From Desulfobacterales bacterium (lineage in GTDB: Bacteria > Desulfobacterota > Desulfobacteria > Desulfobacterales > Desulfobacteraceae): a DNA stretch of 19,688 nucleotides. A program made the translations under genes and the position numbers. The DNA lies in the NCBI GenBank assembly GCA_022361095.1, contig JAKSBO010000589.1, positions 1 through 19,688 of the forward strand, written 5' to 3'. Numbering within the stretch: the stretch's first letter is position 1; every line of letters starts with the position of its first letter. The notes beneath the pieces were generated by a model, which ran no database searches, was not told the DNA's origin, and saw nothing but the letters and a program-made list of their open reading frames with translations. Positions 1 through 6,001 of this stretch are shown here, piece after piece.

Positions 1-1
1 A

Positions 2-541
2 AAAGAAAAAATAACGGATTATCCCCATCTCAACTTGATTCGTGCCAAGTATAAAGACACTGCCGGCATAGATCGATCCTGGCTGTATGCCTCCAGGCAG
101 AATTCGGCCGTACCCGATGCCGTGGTGATTGTTCCGTTCCATCAACAGGAGAATAAGCTGGTTGTTATCAAAGAGTTCCGGGTACCCCTGGACGGATTCC
201 AGTATGCTTTTCCCGCAGGGCTTGTGGATGCCGGGGAGAGTATTGCCCAGGCCGGCCGGCGCGAGCTATATGAAGAGACCGGCTTAACTGTTACGAATGT
301 GATAAAGCAGAGCCCTGCGATCTTTTCTTCGCCGGGATTAACAGATGAAAGCATCAGCCTTTTGTATGTGGCATGTGAGGGGGCGGCAAATACGGAACAT
401 AACGAGGCTTCTGAAATGATTGAGGTTGAAATGCTCTCCCAGGCCCAGGCCGCCGGCTTTATACGTCAGGACAATATTTTGTTTGATGTAAAAACATGGA
501 TCGTTCTGGAGCGGTTCGCCGCAACAGGCCAGGTGATATAG
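2..541 (+). CDS. NUDIX hydrolase, ADP-ribose-pyrophosphatase-like (5' end cut off)
   Basis: Predicted cytoplasmic nucleoside-diphosphate-linked hydrolase. The full NUDIX box (G-x5-E-x7-RE-x2-EE-x-G) is visible: GLVDAGE followed by RELYEETGL at about 215-285. The Glu residues of REx2EE are the expected Mg2+ ligands. The frame stays open from base 2 and reads a typical family N-terminus (ITDYPHLN...). The TTG at 35 is therefore probably internal and the true start lies before the window. The WxxASRQ segment and the ProAlaGly just before the NUDIX box fit the ADP-ribose/nucleotide-sugar pyrophosphatase subgroup. The substrate cannot be fixed from sequence. The stop overlaps the longest possible start of the next gene, or lies 8 nt before its GTG, so the two are probably co-transcribed. 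Confidence 0.9.
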   Translation, partial: KEKITDYPHLNLIRAKYKDTAGIDRSWLYASRQNSAVPDAVVIVPFHQQENKLVVIKEFRVPLDGFQYAFPAGLVDAGESIAQAGRRELYEETGLTVTNVIKQSPAIFSSPGLTDESISLLYVACEGAANTEHNEASEMIEVEMLSQAQAAGFIRQDNILFDVKTWIVLERFAATGQVI

Positions 542-2400
542 GGCCTCCTGTGTTTTCAAATTTTATATATTTTCTGGCAGCCCTGGTCATTTACACCACA
601 TCGGAGCTGTTTGATAAACCTGCAAGGTTTGATCCCGGGGCCATTGTTTTCTGCCTGGCCTCAACAGCTGTTTTTGCCTTGGTCTGCCGGATCTATTTTG
701 ATCGCCTGGCGGTTCATGGGCGGTCCCTGCCGGCACAGGATATTGACCGGCGGGTGAACACTGCTGTTTCCCGGCTATCCATTGCTGCCCTGGTGCTGTT
801 TGCCGTAAATATTTATGGATTTCGCGTGAATCATCTGCTATCGGATGTTGCCGTGTTCCAATGGTTGCCCACCCTGGGTGCGCTCCTGTTTCTTGGATTA
901 TTCCTTTTTTATCTGATTTTGATATGGAACTTTGCCTATCAAATCCAGAAGCGTTTTTTTACGGGGGCTTTGACCAAAAAAAGCTTTATCCTTTCCAATG
1001 TTGCCTTTTGTCTGCCCGCCATGCTGCCCTGGTGCTTTCTGTCTCTTTTGGCCGACTGTCTGGGGCTTTTACCCTTTGACGGACTGAACCGTTTTATGAA
1101 CTCCACGGCCGGAGAGGTGATTTACATCCTTTTCTTTGTCATTGCCATCTCTGTGTTTGGACCGGTTCTGATCCAGCGTTTATGGGGGTGCCGTCCCCTG
1201 GCACCAGGGATTGACAGGCAGCGTATTGAAAAAACATGCCAGATGGCTGATCTTAAATACAGGGACATTCTGGTATGGAATCTGTTTGGCGGCAGTATGA
1301 TCACCGCGGGTGTTATGGGCATTGTCGGCCGATTCCGATATATCCTGGTGACACCGGCACTGCTTGCCTGCCTGGATGATGATGAAATCCAAGGCGTGGT
1401 TCTGCATGAAATCGGTCATGTGTATCACCGGCACATGGTGTTTTACCTGTTTTTCTTTGCCGGATTTATCGCCTGTAATTTTGTTTTTTTTGAGCCCTTA
1501 ATGTTTATGGTTTATCTGATCAACCCCTTGCAGCAGGGAGGCGTTTTTTTGGGGCTAAATCAGGATACTGTCCATGCCGCCATCATCTGCCTGGTACTTA
1601 TCGGGCTGTTTATTCTTTATTTCCGGTTTGTTTTTGGTCTGTTTATGCGGCATTTTGAACGTCAGGCAGATTTGCATATTTTTAAATATACGGACTCTCC
1701 ATCGGCATTGATTTCCACCTTCTACAAGATTGCATCCCTGAGCCGGCAATCCATTGATAAACCGAACTGGCATCATTTCAGCATCGGACAGCGTATTGGT
1801 TTTCTGGAGAAGTGCCGGATGAATCCGGGTATGATCCAAAGGCACCACAGGAAAGTAAAAACAATGATTACCGGATACCTTTTGGCTGTGGGGATCATTT
1901 TTTTCATAGGGTATAGTGTGAGTTATGGGGGGCTTAATACCTCTTTTACCCAATTTGTTGCCGGAAAAATTCTAAGCCGCCAGCTTGAACTAGATCCTGA
2001 TAATTCCGATTTATATGTTCAGGTGGGTGATTTTTATTATGATGCCCGGCAGTATGGGAAGGCCGCCGTGGCCTATGAAAATGTGTTAAAGATTGATCCG
2101 GTTAATGTCCACGCGTTAAATAACCTGGCCTGGCTCCTGGCCACATGTCCTGATACAGCGTTTCGAAATGCCGCAAGGTCTCTGGAACTGGCCCGCCGGG
2201 CTGTGAATATAAAAAGAGAGGCCTATATATTGGATACCTATGCCGAGGCCCTGTATGCAAATAATTATAAAAGCCGGGCATTGGCAACGGCAAAGCAAGC
2301 CCTTGGGGTTTCGACCAAAAGAAAAGAATATTACAGGGCGCAGGTGATACGATTTGAAAAAGCACTGCGAAACCATCTAATGCCCGGCCGAAAACCGTAA
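496..2400 (+). CDS. Membrane M48-family zinc metalloprotease with C-terminal TPR region
   Basis: Predicted inner-membrane endopeptidase. The zinc site HEIGH is at about residues 304-308 and the third ligand Glu388 lies in ERQAD, the usual M48 arrangement. About eight hydrophobic segments precede and surround the catalytic part, as in HtpX/Ste24. A last membrane segment near 455-475 is followed by a TPR-like region (about 490-600) with GDFYYDARQYGKAAVAYE and ALNNLAWLLA repeats, probably on the other side of the membrane. The family degrades or processes misfolded membrane or envelope proteins; the substrate here is unknown. The start is uncertain. ATG 496 gives a polar 18-residue lead inside the NUDIX gene. 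In-frame GTG 550 has AGGG six bases upstream, begins MFSNFIYFLAAL and lies just after the NUDIX stop, and is at least as likely. Stop is 15 bp from the convergent lipoprotein gene. Confidence 0.88.
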   Translation: MDRSGAVRRNRPGDIGPPVFSNFIYFLAALVIYTTSELFDKPARFDPGAIVFCLASTAVFALVCRIYFDRLAVHGRSLPAQDIDRRVNTAVSRLSIAALVLFAVNIYGFRVNHLLSDVAVFQWLPTLGALLFLGLFLFYLILIWNFAYQIQKRFFTGALTKKSFILSNVAFCLPAMLPWCFLSLLADCLGLLPFDGLNRFMNSTAGEVIYILFFVIAISVFGPVLIQRLWGCRPLAPGIDRQRIEKTCQMADLKYRDILVWNLFGGSMITAGVMGIVGRFRYILVTPALLACLDDDEIQGVVLHEIGHVYHRHMVFYLFFFAGFIACNFVFFEPLMFMVYLINPLQQGGVFLGLNQDTVHAAIICLVLIGLFILYFRFVFGLFMRHFERQADLHIFKYTDSPSALISTFYKIASLSRQSIDKPNWHHFSIGQRIGFLEKCRMNPGMIQRHHRKVKTMITGYLLAVGIIFFIGYSVSYGGLNTSFTQFVAGKILSRQLELDPDNSDLYVQVGDFYYDARQYGKAAVAYENVLKIDPVNVHALNNLAWLLATCPDTAFRNAARSLELARRAVNIKREAYILDTYAEALYANNYKSRALATAKQALGVSTKRKEYYRAQVIRFEKALRNHLMPGRKP

Positions 2401-2415
2401 ATTTTGATATCGCGT

Positions 2416-3132
2416 CTAAGGATACAATCCCACCGGAAGAAAGCTCATGCCGGCGATATGAACGGCCTGCTTGACAAACCGGTCTCCGCGTTCAGCCATG
2501 ATCAGGGCCATGGTATCTGATAAAATAATGAGTTTACCAAAAATGCGTTCAAAGCTTAAATTGGGTATGTCCCCTTGCAAGGTGTTGGTAATAAGGCACA
2601 ATTGGCCGGTGGATGCATGCCTGGTTTTCAGGCGCCACACCAGGATCTCTATGTTTCTGGCTGAGTTGTAAAAATTCTGGGAGGATAGAAAATCAAGCAT
2701 GAACAGGTGGCATTTGTTGTTAAAGGCCATGTGCAGCATGGTAAACAATCCGTACATGACCGCATAGACCCGGTCTCCTTCATAATCGGGGTCAAGACCT
2801 GCCAGCATGGCCTGGGTTGATCTTCTGCCGACAAGGTCCGGCTCAGGAGGCGGGGCAGGGCATTTGAATATGTCTGAAATTCTCGATTCTATGGTTGCTC
2901 CCGGGGTTTTAGTCAGTTCCCCGGGATTCATTTTGTATAATTTTTGGGTGAGTGTCTTTAGGAGCGTCAGTGTCTGGTCAATATAGATATCCGATACCAT
3001 ATTGATATCGGATTTAACCAGGGTCTCAACGCTGAATTTGGATGAGACACAACTGGCTGATAGAAGTGAAATGCTGACAAGAACAATACCGGTAACCCGT
3101 TTAAGAAACGTGTGCCGTCTGGAATTCCTCAA
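2416..3132 (-). CDS. Putative lipoprotein of unknown function
   Basis: I do not recognise this family. From a TTG start at 3132 the protein is 238 residues. It has a basic N-terminus (RNSRRHTFLKR), a hydrophobic stretch and the lipobox-like LLSASC with Cys28, so it is probably exported and lipidated. The rest is mostly helical-looking and soluble, with a PAPPPEPD linker near residue 90. An ATG frame extends to 3222, but the extra 30 residues lie out of frame over the scaffold gene and would place a polar tail before the signal peptide. I therefore reject that start, although TTG has only a weak, close AGGG upstream. The start overlaps the end of the upstream iron-sulfur scaffold gene by 32 bp, suggesting translational coupling. 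It converges with the M48 gene with only 15 bp between and no visible terminator. Confidence 0.7.
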   Translation of the reverse strand: MRNSRRHTFLKRVTGIVLVSISLLSASCVSSKFSVETLVKSDINMVSDIYIDQTLTLLKTLTQKLYKMNPGELTKTPGATIESRISDIFKCPAPPPEPDLVGRRSTQAMLAGLDPDYEGDRVYAVMYGLFTMLHMAFNNKCHLFMLDFLSSQNFYNSARNIEILVWRLKTRHASTGQLCLITNTLQGDIPNLSFERIFGKLIILSDTMALIMAERGDRFVKQAVHIAGMSFLPVGLYP

Positions 3133-3535
3133 GCCCTTGGTGCATTGTCTTGACTGCCAGTTGGATGCAATGATGCTTTTTTTCCGGTATACTTTTAAGA
3201 ACCCTGAAAACATCTCCGTCATTAATCTCTAAAGCCTGCTCAATGGTTTTTCCCTTGACAAGATCCACTGTGGCCATTGCTGCAGAAATAGCCCCTGCAC
3301 ATCCTGCGATCTCATATTTGGCATCCTGAACAATTTCGTGTTCATCAACCTTCAGATAGATTTTCATTGTATCACCGCAGGAGCCGACTTTAAAGGAAAT
3401 TTGGCTCGCATCTTCAATGGAACCCATATGTTTTTTTTCAAGGTAATAGTCAATCGCCGGCTCACCATATCCGGCCTCAGACAGCATTTTACGTTCTGAA
3501 TCCTGTATTGTAATTTCTGTGACCACTTCATACAT
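3101..3535 (-). CDS. IscU/NifU N-terminal-domain iron-sulfur cluster scaffold
   Basis: Predicted cytoplasmic scaffold on which Fe-S clusters are assembled. All ligands of the IscU fold are present. Numbered from ATG 3535, they are Cys53 and Asp55 in GSCGDTM, Cys79 in AGCAGAISA, and Cys123 in KHHCIQLA. Length (144 residues) fits a single-domain scaffold with no C-terminal Nfu domain. The frame runs up to an ATG at 3607, but the intervening 72 bp is very AT-rich and contains nested inverted repeats. Homologues usually begin close to the EITIxxxERKML motif, and AAGG lies four bases before ATG 3535, so I choose 3535. No cysteine desulfurase, ferredoxin or IscR neighbour is present. It heads a two-gene unit with the unknown lipoprotein. 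Confidence 0.88.
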   Translation of the reverse strand: MYEVVTEITIQDSERKMLSEAGYGEPAIDYYLEKKHMGSIEDASQISFKVGSCGDTMKIYLKVDEHEIVQDAKYEIAGCAGAISAAMATVDLVKGKTIEQALEINDGDVFRVLKSIPEKKHHCIQLAVKTMHQGLEEFQTAHVS

Positions 3536-3898
3536 CCTTAATTGTATGCCCTTGCCAAAATTAAATATTTTATCGGGCAATGAAATAAAATATTTTTCCC
3601 GGTACATAAATATAATAGCCCTTCTAAAATAATGAATTCCGTTTTTATGTCAAGGGTAATGACTATTTTCGTCCTATTGTTTTTACGATTCTGTTTGCGA
3701 TATGGTATTGAGAATAAAGATTTGCCCGCTTTGTTCCTTGTTTTGAATAAAATCTTCAGAGCACTGCAAATAGGGCTTGTGATTATAGCCAGTTATGATA
3801 TTCTATATCAACTATTTCGACAAAGTCAGCCATATACAGTTAAAAGTTGTAGTTTAAATATCTAATTCATTGTCATTTTGGTTAAAGGAGAGCCGCTC
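3536..3898. other. AT-rich divergent intergenic region
   Basis: This spacer lies between the minus-strand scaffold gene and the plus-strand KH gene and should hold both promoters. It contains the nested inverted repeat TTGCC...GGCAA with AAAAT/ATTTT inside (about 3553-3581) and a small dyad TGATAT-TCT-ATATCA at 3796-3810. I could not pick convincing -35/-10 pairs. A 77-codon open frame at 3632-3865 has no ribosome-binding site and AT-driven hydrophobic composition, so I do not call it a gene. Confidence 0.5.
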
Positions 3899-4129
3899 AT
3901 GAAAGAGTTGATTAAACTTATGGCGAAAGCGCTGGTTGATGATCCTGAACAGGTTGACGTACAAGAGATCAAAGCTCAGCAGACCCTTGTGTTGGAACTG
4001 CGGGTTGCCAAAGAAGACCTAGGCAAAGTGATCGGAAGAAAAGGCAGGACAGCCCAGGCCATGCGCACCATTCTTGCCTGTGCCTCTGCAAAGGAGCAGA
4101 AAAGGGTCATCCTGGAAATTGTTGAATAA
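3899..4129 (+). CDS. khpA: KH-domain RNA-binding protein, KhpA (YlqC) family
   Basis: Small (76-residue) cytoplasmic single-KH protein. The signature GxxG loop is GRKG in KVIGRKGRTAQAMRTIL (about residues 46-62), preceded by the typical N-terminus MKELIKLMAKALVDDPEQVDV. ATG 3899 is chosen over the longer frame from 3878 because AGGAG sits eight bases upstream. The family binds structured RNA and, with a Jag/KhpB partner, affects translation and cell-envelope growth in Firmicutes. In deltaproteobacteria it is normally encoded between rpsP and rimM. Here no ribosomal gene is adjacent: upstream is a divergent scaffold gene and downstream is non-coding DNA. A Shine-Dalgarno-like AAGGAG overlaps the stop codon but is followed by no ORF. 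Confidence 0.88.
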   Translation: MKELIKLMAKALVDDPEQVDVQEIKAQQTLVLELRVAKEDLGKVIGRKGRTAQAMRTILACASAKEQKRVILEIVE

Positions 4130-4264
4130 GGAGATATCGCACGCACGCCTTGCTATCAAGATTTTGCAGTGGCTTAATACATCTGTATTTTTTGGTGCCT
4201 TGAGGCTTAAATTTTTATGGTTTTTACTTTGTTGGGTTTGCGCGTTTTATAAAAAAATATGTTC

Positions 4265-4331
4265 AATCTCTATAACGTCCTTGGGCCGACCTGGTCTATC
4301 AACGTCCAGGCTCGACCCAAACGAAACATTA
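4265..4331 (-). repeat. Hairpin repeat copy 1
   Basis: The best-folding copy. On the plus strand 4283-4294 (gggccgacctgg) pairs with 4306-4318 (ccaggctcgaccc): 12 pairs with one bulge and one G-T wobble, loop around tatcaac. Its outer flank 4311-4331 is the inverted counterpart of 4561-4581, with 19 of 21 positions identical by hand count. Confidence 0.65.
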
Positions 4332-4354
4332 ACGTCGCTTAGTAACTTAATTGG

Positions 4355-4422
4355 TACTTTCATAGAACAGCCTGGGTTGACCTGACATATCAACTGCCAG
4401 GCATGGTCCACAACAAATCTTG
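4355..4422 (-). repeat. Hairpin repeat copy 2
   Basis: Same orientation as copy 1, about 90 bp downstream. The shared core is GACCTG, TATCAAC and CCAGGC. Pairing is reduced to TGG (4373-4375) with CCA (4408-4410) and CCTG (4381-4384) with CAGG (4398-4401). The segment 4361-4400 matches the reverse complement of 16326-16366 at 34 of 41 aligned columns (hand count). Confidence 0.6.
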
Positions 4423-4562
4423 AAAGATCTGTGAAACTTACCCAGACTTTCTTATAAGAAAATTCTTTCGATATTCGCAGTAAGTTTAGCTACCGTGAAA
4501 ACTCCGGTCGTTCCGTGGCTGTTCCTAGGTTAGAAGGGCCACTCGATTATTAAATCTCTTTT

Positions 4563-4630
4563 ATGTTTCGTTTGGGTTGAGACGATGCGCTGATAAGCCC
4601 CGATCACCCCATGGCTGTGACTTGAGATTC
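4563..4630 (+). repeat. Hairpin repeat copy 3 (inverted relative to copies 1 and 2)
   Basis: Begins with the exact 15-mer inverse of copy 1 (atgtttcgtttgggt) and ends in ATGGCTGTGA, like copy 4. Pairing: GGGT 4574-4577 with ACCC 4606-4609, GA with TC, CG with CG, loop containing CTGATAA. Confidence 0.6.
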
Positions 4631-4698
4631 ACCTCCTCCGTTGCATTGATTTTCCCACGGCATTTAATAAAGACTCCCGTTACGAGACAATTAAATTA

Positions 4699-4724
4699 TG
4701 AGAAATTATACCAATAATCTCTCA
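4699..4724. promoter_or_regulatory. Dyad upstream of the DUF534-type binding protein gene
   Basis: tgagaaattat (4699-4709) and ataatctctca (4714-4724) are inverted repeats matching at 10 of 11 positions around the 4-base spacer acca. The dyad ends 62 bp before the chosen ATG at 4787. No T-run follows directly, so it looks more like an operator or 5'-UTR structure than a terminator. Confidence 0.4.
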
Positions 4725-4786
4725 TTCTGTGATATGGGTAACTTCCATATTTAATTTTCGTTGTTTTAATGAAAGGGGTGGCGCCA

Positions 4787-5947
4787 ATGCAAATAAAAAA
4801 GTTTCTTTGTTCAATACTGTTTTTTTCCCTGCTTTCTTCTGCTTCGGTCATGGCTGCCGACAAAGGTGGTTTCAGCATAGAACCGAGTATGAATAATGGC
4901 AAAAAATGGCGTATCGGATATTTTGAGGGCGGTGAATACATTAATTATCCACTCAATTTCCTGGGGATTATCAAGGGGTTGATGGACATGGGATGGATGG
5001 AAAAGGCCAAAATTCCGGATCAGTCCGGTGAGCAGACCGCTCAATTATGGCAATGGTTGGCAAACAGCACCAAAAGCCGGTACATTGAATTTGTCAAGGA
5101 TGCGCATTACACAGGTAACTGGGACACGCCGTTGATTGAGAAGATGGTGCCGCAAATTATTTCCCGCCTGAATAATAAAAAGGATATTGATTTGATCATC
5201 GCAGCCGGCACCAAAGCGGGACTCAAACTTGCCACAAATAAACACAACGTACCTACTCTTGTAATTTCAACCACGGATCCTCTGGCTGCCGGTATTATTG
5301 AAAGTGTTGAAGATTCGGGTTTCGATCATGTCCATGCCCGGGTTGATCCCTATCGCCATGAACGTCAGATTCAGCTTTTTCATGATATTATCGGATTCAA
5401 TAAACTTGGCATTGCTTACCAGAATACTGAACAGGGCCGCAGTTGTGCAGCACTGGACAGCGTTAAAAAAGTGGCGGATGAGCGCGGGTTTAAAATTGTT
5501 CCCTGTTTCACCACGGATGAAAGTGCAAATGTCAAAAAAGACGAGGCGAGTGTAAAAAAATGCTTTGCAGCGTTGGGGAAAAGCGCAGGCGCCATTTATG
5601 TCACCACCCAGAACGGTGTCAATGCCGACAGTATCCCTGAGCTTGTTGACATCGCCAACAAATACCGGATCCCTACGTTTACCCAGTCCCATTCCGAGCA
5701 GGTAAAATATGGGTTTTTAATGAGCATATCCAGGGCGAATTTTCAATATGTCGGGCGGTTTTATGCCCGGACCATGGCAAAAATATTCAACGGAGCTAAA
5801 CCCAGGGATATCGGGCAATTGTTTGAAGATCCGCCAAAAATAGCCATTAATTTAAAAACGGCGGAATTGATCGGTTATGATCCGCCTGTTGATGTGTTAA
5901 GTGCGGCGGATGAGATATTTGAGGATATCGAAGTCCCAAAGAGATAA
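4787..5947 (+). CDS. ABC-type periplasmic substrate-binding protein, DUF534/TrpX-like (COG2984)
   Basis: Predicted periplasmic ligand-binding protein of 386 residues. A Sec signal peptide is clear: MQIKKF, a hydrophobic core, then VMA before ADKGG. The body has the two-lobe fold features of the family: IGYFEGGEY at the first strand, DLIIAAGTKAGLKLA, VPTLVISTTDPLAAGII, LGIAYQNTEQGR and GAIYVTTQNGV. ATG 4787 is preferred to ATG 4769 because AGGGG lies eight bases upstream of it and within the extra codons. Known relatives bind amino acids (tryptophan in TrpX) or are used in sensing; the ligand here is unknown. No permease or ATPase is in the window. The gene converges on the racemase/sensor-MFS operon and shares its terminator, so it may serve that system, but this is inference. 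Confidence 0.87.
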   Translation: MQIKKFLCSILFFSLLSSASVMAADKGGFSIEPSMNNGKKWRIGYFEGGEYINYPLNFLGIIKGLMDMGWMEKAKIPDQSGEQTAQLWQWLANSTKSRYIEFVKDAHYTGNWDTPLIEKMVPQIISRLNNKKDIDLIIAAGTKAGLKLATNKHNVPTLVISTTDPLAAGIIESVEDSGFDHVHARVDPYRHERQIQLFHDIIGFNKLGIAYQNTEQGRSCAALDSVKKVADERGFKIVPCFTTDESANVKKDEASVKKCFAALGKSAGAIYVTTQNGVNADSIPELVDIANKYRIPTFTQSHSEQVKYGFLMSISRANFQYVGRFYARTMAKIFNGAKPRDIGQLFEDPPKIAINLKTAELIGYDPPVDVLSAADEIFEDIEVPKR

Positions 5948-5970
5948 GTGTATTAATTGGAAATGTAACA

Positions 5971-6001
5971 AAAGGTCCGGACATATACCGGCCCTTTTTT
6001 T
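5971..6001. terminator. Bidirectional intrinsic terminator
   Basis: ggtccgg (5974-5980) pairs with ccggccc (5988-5994), one mismatch, loop acatata, preceded by a run of A and followed by seven T. It lies 26 bp after the binding-protein stop. On the minus strand the A-run gives a shorter U-tract, so it can also end the operon converging from the right, whose last stop codon overlaps it. Confidence 0.8.

Larger units (their letters stand above)
4130..4786. other. Long intergenic region rich in hairpin repeats; no gene seen
   Basis: About 650 bp without a credible protein gene in any frame. It starts with an orphan ribosome-binding site (AAGGAG at 4130-4135) and an AT-rich stretch. It then holds three copies of a ~67 bp hairpin repeat (4265-4331, 4355-4422, both reading on minus; 4563-4630 on plus). 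It ends with a dyad at 4699-4724 before the binding-protein gene. The stretch 4423-4562 may hide a more degraded copy around 4520-4545, where GTGGCTGT recalls the repeat's 3' flank. An open frame at 4074-4385 is a by-product of the repeat. Confidence 0.6.

Noticed and set aside
3632..3865. 77-codon plus-strand open frame between the scaffold and KH genes
   Set aside because: No ribosome-binding site, very AT-rich composition producing hydrophobic residues, no recognisable family, and located in a promoter-type divergent spacer.
4074..4385. 103-codon plus-strand open frame after khpA, and a peptide similarity to a minus-strand frame at 4563-4615 (both end in R-L-x-PNET)
   Set aside because: The shared peptide comes from inverted copies of the DNA hairpin repeat, not from homologous genes. 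There is no start with a ribosome-binding site and the frame begins inside khpA.
4265..4422. Tandem copies 1 and 2 considered as the start of a CRISPR array
   Set aside because: Only two direct copies, imperfect and longer than CRISPR repeats, with a third in the opposite orientation and no cas genes.
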